From: Bradyrhizobium sp. CCGE-LA001
GTDB taxonomy: Bacteria; Pseudomonadota; Alphaproteobacteria; Rhizobiales; Xanthobacteraceae
Direction of reading: 5' to 3'
NCBI RefSeq assembly: GCF_000296215.2
Contig: NZ_CP013949.1
Span: 434,001 to 498,000, forward strand
Length of the DNA stretch: 64,000 nucleotides
A model generated the notes under the pieces. That model was not told where the DNA came from. It did not search any database and saw nothing but the letters and a program-made list of their open reading frames with translations. Numbering within the stretch: position 1 is the first letter of the stretch; each line of letters opens with the position of its first letter. Made by a program: the position numbers and the translations under genes. Positions 43,801-51,143 of the stretch are shown one piece after another.

Positions 43801-44488
43801 CGAACAGCGGCATCGCTGCCCTCAGCGTCGGAGCATGGAGCACCTCAGTGCCTCCCTGCCGCGTGGCGCGATCGACGGAAGACACATAGATCTCGCCGGG
43901 TGCGAGCCGTATCGTCTGCTGAAAATAGGGGCGGTCGCTCTTGCTCTCCAGCTCGCTGTCGGGCGCGATGCGTGCCGTTCCGTTTGATCCGGAGCGGTCG
44001 ACTCGAACCAACTCTCGCTGGTCGTCATCGACACCAATGATCCGGAACTGGCCGTAGATGGGCTTGGCCTCGATCTCCGCAGCGAGCCGCGCTGCGATGC
44101 GCTGGCGCCAGGTTTGCTCCGAGACCCCATCGGTCGGGTCGATGCCTCCATTGTCGTGAGCACGGATGAGGCCATTGATCGCCGCTGCGGCGCGATAGCC
44201 GATGAGATCGCCGCGTGCTCCGGCAACATAGGATTCGAGATTGGTCGCCAGCAGGCGAGACTGCGCCTCGACCCGTTCCAGGACGCGTGGAATGACGGCC
44301 TGGGTGGTGTTGCGGTAGCCCAACCATCCGACTGCGGCCACCGTCACCGCCACGAGCAGGATCATCGCGATGGCAAGCCGCGTTGCGAGCGTCATGTGAA
44401 AATTCGCACCGCGCCGCGAATGGCCACCCCGCCAGCCCTGGCTCGAGACGGAACGGATATCCTTGTCATCGGCTGCCGGTGCTGACAT
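40892..44488 (-). CDS. Membrane-bound PAS-rich hybrid histidine kinase
   Basis: A 1198-residue sensor kinase. Order: first membrane helix (about 35-58, RLAIAMILLVAVTVAAVGWL), periplasmic dCache-like region (about 60-340), second membrane helix (about 360-385), HAMP (about 386-440), three PAS domains (about 470-580, 590-700, 705-820), HisKA with His in GGVAHDFNNILTVI, HATPase (NLALNARDAMPGGG, GTGLGLSMVYGFIK) and C-terminal receiver (about 1078-1195; ILVVEDDRLVRDYV, Asp in LLFTDVIMPGKMNG). The start ATG 44488 follows GGAGG and overlaps the stop of the upstream receiver gene by 23 bp, so the two are coupled. Ligand unknown. Confidence 0.93.
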   Translation of the reverse strand: MSAPAADDKDIRSVSSQGWRGGHSRRGANFHMTLATRLAIAMILLVAVTVAAVGWLGYRNTTQAVIPRVLERVEAQSRLLATNLESYVAGARGDLIGYRAAAAINGLIRAHDNGGIDPTDGVSEQTWRQRIAARLAAEIEAKPIYGQFRIIGVDDDQRELVRVDRSGSNGTARIAPDSELESKSDRPYFQQTIRLAPGEIYVSSVDRATRQGGTEVLHAPTLRAAMPLFAQDGKPFGIIIANIDMRPALDRVRSTVTSGGEVYVVDSRGNYLVHPDRAREFALHESSNDWRKDFPFFAALAGTLEGATRLMTDDTGRPSGAAIAPALLAGKEWVAIVETIPAPVFSLVPAAIQKTSLLVGLLAVLAAALLAVLVARSLTRPIGRLTRAVEAIGSGRAADIPVDASGETGVLARAFAQMVEETRAKTAALEREVEEHRRTEVARSHHAARERLFSAAIESSDDAIVMQSLDAIITGWNPAAERLYGYSADEAIGKSTAIIVPPDRREQGKDYRRRIARGEPIERFETVRLRKDGTAVEISLSLSPIKGPSGEIVGASGTARSLTEARRAERVLQQQLEERRQIFETSQDLILVMDARGHVAQISPSSQTILGYSPEEMIGRSGADFVHPDHLEQSREDMRALRRGARPKLADTRCFHKNGHAVWLSWLGNWSEPAKRFFFVGRDMTEARLAQESLRESERLARNIVETSLDAFVQTDQTGSILNWNSQAEQLFGWRRDEVLGKSTIDLIVAESERERVRTGLKRFLENEDDRTLNRRRELMCCRRDGKEFRAELSVTALKRREGLLFNVFYRDLTDKMAAEERIRHAEKMEAVGQLTGGVAHDFNNILTVITGTIEILAEAVEKEPQLAAITKMIDEAAGRGAELTQHLLAFARKQPLQPREIDINSLIVDTAKLLRPTLGEQIQIESVFEDENCVAIVDPNQLTTAILNLALNARDAMPGGGKLIVETGGAYLDEVYASVNDVRPGHYVLIAVSDTGTGIPATMLPRVFDPFFTSKGPGKGTGLGLSMVYGFIKQSAGHIKIYSEEGHGTTIKMYLPPGKTPTAVGEGVIAATIEGGRETILVVEDDRLVRDYVLAQLHSLGYVTLQAANAAEALAIVAAGKPFDLLFTDVIMPGKMNGRQLADELMKTRPDLKVVYTSGYTENAIIHHGRLDSGVLLLAKPYRKSDLARIIRRALQA

Positions 44489-44885
44489 CGGGTGCCTCCG
44501 GCCACGCCGTCTTCAGGCAGCCATCGACCGCGGCGAGCAAAGCGCCGGGACGAAACGGTTTTTGCAGGCTTGCCACTGCGCCGAGCTTGGTCGCCATCCT
44601 CAGGAAATCCGGCTCCGCATAGGCGTCCGGCGTGATCGAGCGGCCGGAAATGACGATGATGGGGATAGCCGGAGCCAGCGCGCGAATGCGGCGCATCGTC
44701 TCGAGCCCGTCCATGCCGGGCATGAAGATGTCGAGAAACAGCAGGTCGAACTGGCCGACCTCGAACAGCGCAAGTCCCTTGCGGCCATCGCCGGCGACGG
44801 TGACGCGATGACCAGCCCTCTCCAGGAGCAGCCGGATCGTGGCCTGCACGGCCGGGTCGTCATCCACGATCAGGATGTTGGCCAC
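44466..44885 (-). CDS. Single-domain response regulator
   Basis: A 139-residue CheY-like receiver. Starts at GTG 44885 (VANILIVDDDPAVQATIRLL) with CGGAGA upstream. The phospho-acceptor Asp is in FDLLFLDIFMPGMDGLETM; Ser in IIVISGRS; Lys in SLQKPFRPGALL. Its 3' end overlaps the start of the hybrid histidine kinase, so both are made together and likely act in one phosphorelay. It is a paralogue of the frameshifted receiver at 33175-33656. Confidence 0.92.
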   Translation of the reverse strand: MANILIVDDDPAVQATIRLLLERAGHRVTVAGDGRKGLALFEVGQFDLLFLDIFMPGMDGLETMRRIRALAPAIPIIVISGRSITPDAYAEPDFLRMATKLGAVASLQKPFRPGALLAAVDGCLKTAWPEAPDVSTGSR

Positions 44886-45030
44886 GTCTGAAATCTCCGG
44901 GGTCGCATGGGAGTGTCCCAGCGACCGCAAATCAAAGCAGCAAATGCGAAATTGTTGCGCGAATTCTCTCCGCGTCGCAAGCACCTCGCGAGCGCCCGTT
45001 CCGTTCGAACTAGCCGACTGTCGTCGGTAT

Positions 45031-45054
45031 CCTATGCATGGACACGTGCATAGG
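45031..45054. repeat. Short inverted repeat between the GntR and receiver genes
   Basis: CCTATGCA (45031-45038) and TGCATAGG (45047-45054) form an 8-bp perfect stem (10 bp with one mismatch). It lies downstream of the GntR gene and upstream of the receiver-kinase pair on the same strand. It could end the first transcript or be an operator of the second. Confidence 0.45.
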
Positions 45055-45076
45055 GCGAACCATCCTGGGTTCCCGC

Positions 45077-45793
45077 TCAATCGGTCAGATATTCGGGGTG
45101 AAGGCTCCGGATCTTGTCGAGCTCGCTGAGGGTGCCTGACAGATGCTCGCGCAGGTGCTGCTGCGCAGCCTCGGGGTCTTTGGCCTCGATCGCGCGCGTG
45201 ATCAGCTTGTGATGGCGCACGATGTTCTGGGCCTTGCCGGGCGAGGGCAGGTGGAGCCGGCGCAAACGATCGCTGTGCCCGCTGCGGCTGCGCACCAGCG
45301 CCCACAGATCCTGCTTGCCGGCGGCCGTATAGAGCTGGGCGTGGAAATCGTTGTCGCCGGCCATGAAGGACTCGAAGTCCCCGGCTTTGGCGAATTGCTG
45401 TTGCAAGGCAATGGCCTGATCCAGGCGAACGATCAGGGATGCTTCGTGACCGGTTGCGAGCAGGCGGACGATTTCCTGCTCTAGCGCCTGGCGCAGGAAA
45501 TGCGCCTGTTGCGCGCGATCGACGTCGATCCGGCTAACCACGGTCGCATGCTGCGGGAACACGTCGACCAGACCTTCTTCCTCCAGCCGCATCAACGCAT
45601 CGCGCACCGGCGTGGAGCTGACGCCGAACTGGCCGGCGAGCGCGGCGCGTGACAGCGGAGAACCAGGCGGCAATTCCAGGGCGATGATCGCATTGCGCAG
45701 CCGCTCGAACACCTGAGGCGCGGCCTGGCGGCCGCGATCGAGCCGGGCGGCTGGTCGTGGCGCCGCGCGCGGCGCGGGGTGGGATGATTCCAT
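45077..45793 (-). CDS. GntR-family (FadR subfamily) transcriptional regulator
   Basis: A 238-residue repressor with an N-terminal winged helix (PPGSPLSRAALAGQFGVSST then PVRDALMRLEEEGLVDVFPQ) and a C-terminal FCD ligand-binding domain whose metal-binding His/Asp pattern includes AGDNDFHAQLY and HHKLITRAIEAKD. It is divergent from the ABC transporter/dehydratase operon. A perfect 26-bp palindrome lies 23 bp upstream of its start, so it very likely represses that operon and itself until a pathway metabolite binds the FCD domain. Confidence 0.93.
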   Translation of the reverse strand: MESSHPAPRAAPRPAARLDRGRQAAPQVFERLRNAIIALELPPGSPLSRAALAGQFGVSSTPVRDALMRLEEEGLVDVFPQHATVVSRIDVDRAQQAHFLRQALEQEIVRLLATGHEASLIVRLDQAIALQQQFAKAGDFESFMAGDNDFHAQLYTAAGKQDLWALVRSRSGHSDRLRRLHLPSPGKAQNIVRHHKLITRAIEAKDPEAAQQHLREHLSGTLSELDKIRSLHPEYLTD

Positions 45794-45816
45794 GGCGGGT
45801 CCCGCGGGCTTGCCTT

Positions 45817-45842
45817 TGATGCACTAATATATTAGTGCATCA
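45817..45842. promoter_or_regulatory. GntR operator: 26-bp perfect palindrome
   Basis: The half TGATGCACTAATA is followed by its exact reverse complement with no spacer. It lies between the divergent gntR and ABC transporter genes, 45 bp before the transporter ATG, in an otherwise GC-rich context. Length and symmetry fit a FadR-type GntR dimer site. Confidence 0.75.
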
Positions 45843-45887
45843 GCAGCGTCAACGCAGCTCGACGATGACCGGAGGAAACCCACAACA

Positions 45888-46907
45888 ATGATCACGCATC
45901 TTCGCAGCAGGCTTGCGGCTGCCGTCCTGCTCGCCGCGACCGCCCTGTCGACATCCGCCGCGCACGCCCAGCAGAAATCCGAGATCGCGCTGTCGCGCCA
46001 GCCCGGCATCTTCTACATGCCGAGCCACATCATGGAGAAGCTGAAGCTGATCGAGAAGCATGCCGCTTCCCTCGGTGTCGCCGGCGTCACCACCAAGTGG
46101 ATCACCTTCTCCGGCGGCGGCGCACAGACCGACGCGCTGCTCGCCGGCGGCGTCGACATTCTCAACACCGGCACCGGCAACCTCCTTCTGCTGTGGGATC
46201 GGACCCGCGGCGGCGTGAAGGGCATTGTCGCGACCTCGGCGCAGCCGATGACGCTGATCAGCCGTGACGCCAATATCAAGTCGATCAAGGATTTCGGTCC
46301 CGGCGACAAGATCGCGGTGCCGACCGTCAAGGTCTCGACCCAGGCGATCGTGCTCCAGATCGCGGCCGCCGAGGCCTTTGGCGCCGACCAATGGTCGAAG
46401 CTCGACGCCAACACGGTGCAGCTCGGCCATCCCGACGCCTATGCCGCGCTGTCCAACCCGAAGCACGAGGTGCACAACCACTTTTCGATCCCGCCCTTCA
46501 CCTTTCTGGAGCTGAAGAACGTGCCCGGCGCGCATGTCGTGCTGTCGTCGCCGGACGTGATGGGCGGCCCGCTCAGCCAGGCGCAATTCTTCACCACGAC
46601 GAAGTTCGCCGACGCCAATCCAAAGATCATCCAGGCCGTGCGCGACGCGACCAGGGAAGCGCAGGACCTGATCCGCAGCGACACCAGGCAGGCGGTCGAG
46701 ATCTACAAGGAGATCACCGGCGACAAGACCTCGGTCGAGGAGCTGCTCGACCTGCTCAAGGAGCCCGGCATGATGGAGTGGAATCTCGAGCCGCAGGGCA
46801 CGATGAAATTCGCAGCCCATCTCTACAAGACCGGCACGCTGAAGAATCAGCCCAAGGCCTGGACCGACTACTATCTACCAGTCGCGCACGACCTGAAGGG
46901 CAATTGA
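45888..46907 (+). CDS. ABC transporter substrate-binding protein (NitT/TauT-like)
   Basis: A 339-residue periplasmic binding protein. The signal peptide is RSRLAAAVLLAATALSTSAA then HAQ. The fold resembles SsuA/TauA/NMT1-type proteins: ALSRQPGIFYMPSHIMEKLK near the N-terminus, GGVDILNTGTGN and KFADANPKIIQAVRDATREA. Family members bind sulfonates, nitrate, pyrimidine precursors or small carboxylates. GGAGGAAA precedes the start. It is the first gene of the operon with ATPase, permease, dehydratase and RraA-like gene. Its ligand is probably the substrate of the following enzymes. Confidence 0.9.
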   Translation: MITHLRSRLAAAVLLAATALSTSAAHAQQKSEIALSRQPGIFYMPSHIMEKLKLIEKHAASLGVAGVTTKWITFSGGGAQTDALLAGGVDILNTGTGNLLLLWDRTRGGVKGIVATSAQPMTLISRDANIKSIKDFGPGDKIAVPTVKVSTQAIVLQIAAAEAFGADQWSKLDANTVQLGHPDAYAALSNPKHEVHNHFSIPPFTFLELKNVPGAHVVLSSPDVMGGPLSQAQFFTTTKFADANPKIIQAVRDATREAQDLIRSDTRQAVEIYKEITGDKTSVEELLDLLKEPGMMEWNLEPQGTMKFAAHLYKTGTLKNQPKAWTDYYLPVAHDLKGN

Positions 46908-47668
46908 TGGCGCTGCTCGACGTCAATGAGGTGACGCTGCGCTACAAGACCTCCAGCGCCGTCGTCACCGCCACGGAAAGAGTGTCGTTCACCGTCGACA
47001 AGTCCGACCGCTTCGTGCTGCTCGGTCCGTCCGGCTGCGGCAAGTCGACCCTGCTCAAGGCGGTCGGCGGCTACATGAGCCCGAGCGAAGGCCGCATGAC
47101 CATCGGCGGCCGCGAGATCCACGGCCCCGGCGCCGACCGCATGATGATCTTCCAGGAGTTCGATCAGCTCCTGCCCTGGAAGAGCGTGCTCGCCAACGTG
47201 ATGTTTCCGCTGCTCACGGCGAGAAAGCTGTCGCGCAAGGACGCCGAGGCCAAGGCGCGGGCCTATATCGAGAAGGTCGGGCTCACGCGCGTGGTCGAGG
47301 CCTATCCCCACACGCTCTCCGGCGGCATGAAGCAGCGCGTCGCGATCGCGCGCGGCATGGCGATGGAGCCGGACATCCTGCTGATGGACGAGCCGTTCGC
47401 GGCGCTCGACGCGCTGACGCGCCGGACCTGCCAGGACGAGCTGCTCCAGCTCTGGAGCGAGACCAAATTCACCGTGATGTTCGTGACCCATTCGATCGCG
47501 GAAGCGATCCGCATCGGCAACCGCATCCTGCTGCTGTCGCCGCATCCCGGCCGGGTCAAGGCCGAGGTGATCGACGTCGACAAGGTCTCGAACGAGGACG
47601 GCAGCGCCGGACGGCTCGAGAAGGACATCCACGATCTCCTGTTCGCAGCCGAAGCGACCGCGCACTGA
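46907..47668 (+). CDS. ABC transporter ATP-binding protein (NitT/TauT-like)
   Basis: A 253-residue ATPase with Walker A (GPSGCGKST), Q-loop (FQEFDQLLPWK), signature (LSGGMKQRVAIARGM), Walker B (ILLMDEPFAALD) and switch His (VMFVTHSIAEAI). The ATG at 46907 overlaps the stop of the binding-protein gene (TGATG), so it is translationally coupled. It powers the transporter formed with the adjacent permease. Confidence 0.95.
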   Translation: MALLDVNEVTLRYKTSSAVVTATERVSFTVDKSDRFVLLGPSGCGKSTLLKAVGGYMSPSEGRMTIGGREIHGPGADRMMIFQEFDQLLPWKSVLANVMFPLLTARKLSRKDAEAKARAYIEKVGLTRVVEAYPHTLSGGMKQRVAIARGMAMEPDILLMDEPFAALDALTRRTCQDELLQLWSETKFTVMFVTHSIAEAIRIGNRILLLSPHPGRVKAEVIDVDKVSNEDGSAGRLEKDIHDLLFAAEATAH

Positions 47669-47678
47669 GGGAGCCACC

Positions 47679-48536
47679 ATGGGTGAAGCGAGAATCCTGC
47701 TGCGTGACGCGCCGTCGGCTGTCGCCGAAGGCGAAGTCGAACGCAAGCTGAGCGTTGCCGAGCTGCTGTGGAACGACGGTTTCGTCCGCAAGTCCGTCAT
47801 CATCCTGTTCCTTGCGGCGGTCTGGGAGGTCTACGGCGTCTTCCTCGACAATCCCCTGCTGTTTCCGACCTTGCACGATACCTTCGCGACGCTGTTCGAT
47901 CGCGTCAAAGACGGCACGATCCCGATGCGCGCGTGGACGTCGCTGAAAGTGCTGTTCATGGGCTATTCGGCCGGCATCGTCCTGGCCGCGATCTTCACCG
48001 TGCTCGCGATCTCCACCCGCATCGGCACCGACTTCCTGGAGACGGTGACGGCGATGTTCAACCCTTTGCCGGCGATCGCGCTGCTGCCGCTTGCCTTGAT
48101 CTGGTTCGGCCTCGGCAATGGCAGCCTCGTCTTCGTGCTGATCCATTCGGTGCTGTGGCCGGTCGCGCTCAACACCCATTCCGGCTTCAAGAGCGTGTCC
48201 AACACGCTGCGCATGGTCGGCCGCAATTACGGCCTGCGCGGGCTGCCCTACGTCGCCAAGATCCTGATCCCAGCAGCCTTCGGCTCGATCCTCACCGGTC
48301 TCAAGATCGGCTGGGCCTTCGCCTGGCGCACGCTGATAGCGGCCGAGCTGGTGTTCGGTGTGTCCTCGGGCCAGGGCGGGCTCGGCTGGTTCATCTTCGA
48401 GAACCGCAATCTGCTCGACATACCCGCCGTGTTCGCAGGCCTCTTGACCGTGATCATCATCGGGCTCTTTGTCGAGAACCTGATCTTCCGCGCGATCGAG
48501 CGGAACACCGTCCAGAAATGGGGCACCCAATCATGA
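47679..48536 (+). CDS. ABC transporter permease (NitT/TauT-like)
   Basis: A 285-residue BPD-type permease with about six membrane helices (IILFLAAVWEVYGVFLDNPL, SAGIVLAAIFTVLAIST). The EAA coupling loop appears as LPYVAKILIPAAFGSILTGL. It partners with the ATPase 10 bp upstream and overlaps the dehydratase start by 4 bp (ATGA at 48533), tying transport and catabolism together. Confidence 0.95.
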   Translation: MGEARILLRDAPSAVAEGEVERKLSVAELLWNDGFVRKSVIILFLAAVWEVYGVFLDNPLLFPTLHDTFATLFDRVKDGTIPMRAWTSLKVLFMGYSAGIVLAAIFTVLAISTRIGTDFLETVTAMFNPLPAIALLPLALIWFGLGNGSLVFVLIHSVLWPVALNTHSGFKSVSNTLRMVGRNYGLRGLPYVAKILIPAAFGSILTGLKIGWAFAWRTLIAAELVFGVSSGQGGLGWFIFENRNLLDIPAVFAGLLTVIIIGLFVENLIFRAIERNTVQKWGTQS

Positions 48537-50272
48537 CCAATAAGAAGAAAACGCCCGACCAGCTCCGCAGCGCGCGCTGGTTCGCGCCGGACGATCTGCG
48601 CTCGTTCGGCCACCGCTCGCGCACCATGCAGATGGGCTACGCGCCGGAAGAGTGGAAGGATCGCCCTGTTATCGCGATCCTCAATACCTGGTCGGATGCG
48701 CAGCCCTGCCACATGCACTTCAAGTCGCGGGTCGACGACGTCAAGCGCGGCATCCTGATGGCCGGCGGCCTCCCGATCGAGCTGCCGGCGCTGTCGCTGT
48801 CGGAATCCCTGCTCAAGCCCACCACCATGCTCTACCGCAACCTGCTGGCGATGGACGCCGAGGAGCTCCTGCGCAGCCATCCCGTCGATGGCGTGGTGCT
48901 GATGGGCGGCTGCGACAAGACCACGCCGGCGCTGCTGCTGGGCGCGACTTCGATGAACATTCCGGCGATCTATCTGCCGGCAGGTCCCATGCTGCGTGGC
49001 AATTGGAAAGGCAAGACGCTCGGCTCGGGCTCGGACGGCTGGAAATATTGGGACGAGCGTCGCGCCGGGAAAATTTCCGACAAGGACTGGCTCGACATCG
49101 AGGCCGGCATTGCCCGCAGCTACGGCACCTGCATGACCATGGGCACCGCCTCCACCATGACTGCGATCGCGGAGGCGATCGGCATGACGCTGCCCGGCGC
49201 TTCCTCTATCCCGGCCGCGGACGCCAACCACATCCGCATGGCCTCCGAATGCGGCCGCCGCATCGTCGAGATGGTGTGGGAGGATTTGACGCCGAAGACG
49301 ATCCAGACCCGCAAGGCCTTCGAGAATGCCATTGCGGTGGCGATGGCGATGGGTTGCTCCACCAATGCGATCATCCATCTGATCGCGCAGGCCCGCCGCG
49401 CCGGCCAGGACATCGGTCTCGACGATTTCGAGATCGCGAGCCGCAAGGTGCCCGTGATCGCCAACGTCCGCCCCAGCGGCGACGCCTATCTGATGGAGGA
49501 TTTCTTCTATGCCGGCGGCTTGCCGGCGCTGATGGGTGAGATCAAGCAACATCTGCATCTCGACTGCATCACCGTCACCGGCAAGACGCTGGGCGAGAAC
49601 ATCGATGGCGCCGAGGTGCACAACGCCGATGTGATCCGCTCGGTCGACAATCCCATCTACAAGGAAGGCGCGCTCGCCGTGCTCAAGGGCAATCTCGCCC
49701 CCGACGGCTGTGTCATCAAGCCCTCCGCCTGCGCGCCCCGCTTCCTCAAGCACACGGGACCGGCGCTGGTGTTCGACGATTATCCCTCGATGAAGAAGGC
49801 GGTCGACGATCTCAACCTGGATGTCACCGAGGACCATGTCCTGATCCTGCGCAATGCAGGGCCGCAAGGAGGGCCCGGCATGCCGGAATGGGGCATGCTG
49901 CCGATCCCGACCAAACTCGTGAAGCAGGGCGTGCGTGACATGGTGCGCATCTCCGATGCGCGCATGAGCGGCACCAGCTACGGCGCCTGCATTCTGCACG
50001 TCTCGCCCGAATCCTATATCGGCGGCCCGCTGGCGCTGGTGCAGAACGGCGACCGCATCACGCTCGACGTCGCTGCCCGCACCATCAATCTCGATGTATC
50101 AGAGGCCGAACTGGAAGAACGCCGTGCCGCCTGGAAGCAGCCCGAGCGCCGCTTCGAGCGCGGCTATGGCTGGATGTTCACCAAGCACATCAAGCAGGCC
50201 AATGACGGCTGCGACTTCGACTTCCTCGAGACCGATTTCGGCGCGCCGATCGGCGAGCCGTCGATTTATTGA
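48533..50272 (+). CDS. IlvD/Edd-family dehydratase, L-arabinonate dehydratase-like
   Basis: A 579-residue iron-sulfur dehydratase converting an aldonic acid to a 2-keto-3-deoxy acid. Cluster cysteines lie at 59 (AQPCHMHF), 127 (MGGCDKTTP) and 200 (SYGTCMTMGTAST), positions I recall for the rhizobial L-arabinonate dehydratase of the same length. K129 after Cys127 fits the conserved metal-binding lysine. The C-terminal DARMSGTSYGACILHVSPES bears the catalytic serine region. It is translationally coupled to the ABC permease. The substrate is presumed to be a sugar acid such as L-arabinonate, D-fuconate or D-galactonate. Confidence 0.9.
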   Translation: MTNKKKTPDQLRSARWFAPDDLRSFGHRSRTMQMGYAPEEWKDRPVIAILNTWSDAQPCHMHFKSRVDDVKRGILMAGGLPIELPALSLSESLLKPTTMLYRNLLAMDAEELLRSHPVDGVVLMGGCDKTTPALLLGATSMNIPAIYLPAGPMLRGNWKGKTLGSGSDGWKYWDERRAGKISDKDWLDIEAGIARSYGTCMTMGTASTMTAIAEAIGMTLPGASSIPAADANHIRMASECGRRIVEMVWEDLTPKTIQTRKAFENAIAVAMAMGCSTNAIIHLIAQARRAGQDIGLDDFEIASRKVPVIANVRPSGDAYLMEDFFYAGGLPALMGEIKQHLHLDCITVTGKTLGENIDGAEVHNADVIRSVDNPIYKEGALAVLKGNLAPDGCVIKPSACAPRFLKHTGPALVFDDYPSMKKAVDDLNLDVTEDHVLILRNAGPQGGPGMPEWGMLPIPTKLVKQGVRDMVRISDARMSGTSYGACILHVSPESYIGGPLALVQNGDRITLDVAARTINLDVSEAELEERRAAWKQPERRFERGYGWMFTKHIKQANDGCDFDFLETDFGAPIGEPSIY

Positions 50273-50279
50273 TGTCCCC

Positions 50280-50380
50280 GTCATTCCCGGGCATCGCGAA
50301 GCGATGAGCCCGGAATCCATCGTGCAGCAGAACGTGCGGCCTGATGGATTCCGGGTTCGCGCTACGCGCGCCCGGATGAC
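50280..50380. repeat. Dispersed inverted repeat within the operon gap
   Basis: Arms at 50280-50321 and 50343-50380 share GTCATYCCGGGC..GCG then AACCCGGAATCCATC-type sequence in opposite orientation. It lies between the dehydratase and the RraA-like gene and may attenuate read-through. It belongs to the same class of intergenic palindromes as those at 5636, 40810 and 58790, though the sequences differ. Confidence 0.7.
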
Positions 50381-50398
50381 GACCAGAGAGAGCCCACG

Positions 50399-51118
50399 AT
50401 GACCAAACTTTCCGAAGCCACCCGCAACAAGCTCAAATCCGTTTCCACCGCCACGGTCGCGACCGCCTTGTTCAAGCGCGGCCTGCGCATCCAGATGATC
50501 CAGGACGTGCATCCCGTCGGACCGGACCAGCCGACCATGGTCGGGGAGGCCTTTACGCTGCGCTACATGCCGGCGCGCGAAGACCTCAACACCATCGAGG
50601 TCTTCAAGGACCGCTCGCATCCGCAACGCAAGGCGGTCGAGGACTGTCCGCCGGGCGCGGTGCTGGTGATGGATAGCCGCAAGGATGCGCGCGCGGCCTC
50701 GGCCGGCGCGATCCTGGTAACGCGGCTGATGAAGCGGGGCGTTGCCGGCGTCGTCACCGACGGCGGCTTTCGCGATTCCGCCGAGATCGCCAAGCTCGGC
50801 ATTCCCGCCTACCACCACCGCCCCTCGGCGCCGACGAATCTCACGTTGCATCAGGCCATCGAGATCAACGTCCCGATCGGCTGCGGTGATGCGCCGGTGT
50901 TTCCCGGCGACGTCATTTTGGGGGATGCCGACGGCGTCATCGTGATCCCCGCGCATCTCGCGGACGAGATCGCCAACGAAACCTTCGAGATGACCGCGTT
51001 CGAGGACTTCGTCACCGAGGAAGTCGGCAAGGGCCGCGGCATTTTCGGTCTCTATCCCGCCACCGACCCGCAGACGCTCACCGACTTCGCGGAGTGGCGG
51101 AAGAAGAACGGTCGCTAG
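50399..51118 (+). CDS. RraA-like aldolase/decarboxylase family protein
   Basis: A 239-residue protein of the RraA/HMG-aldolase fold. The motif GVVTDGGFRDSAEIAKLGIP includes the conserved Arg-Asp pair used for substrate and metal binding in class II pyruvate aldolases, and VFPGDVILGDADGVIVIP is the C-terminal signature. It is longer than RNase E inhibitor RraA, and in this context an aldolase or decarboxylase acting on the keto acid made by the dehydratase is more likely than RNase regulation. It is about 130 bp after the dehydratase, beyond a palindromic repeat. Confidence 0.88.
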   Translation: MTKLSEATRNKLKSVSTATVATALFKRGLRIQMIQDVHPVGPDQPTMVGEAFTLRYMPAREDLNTIEVFKDRSHPQRKAVEDCPPGAVLVMDSRKDARAASAGAILVTRLMKRGVAGVVTDGGFRDSAEIAKLGIPAYHHRPSAPTNLTLHQAIEINVPIGCGDAPVFPGDVILGDADGVIVIPAHLADEIANETFEMTAFEDFVTEEVGKGRGIFGLYPATDPQTLTDFAEWRKKNGR

Positions 51119-51143
51119 GTCGAGACGACGGCGGAGGGTGTGG

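Noticed and set aside
50399..51118. RraA as inhibitor of RNase E
   Set aside because: Longer than RraA and located in a catabolic operon with the aldolase Arg-Asp pair; an aldolase-type role is more likely.
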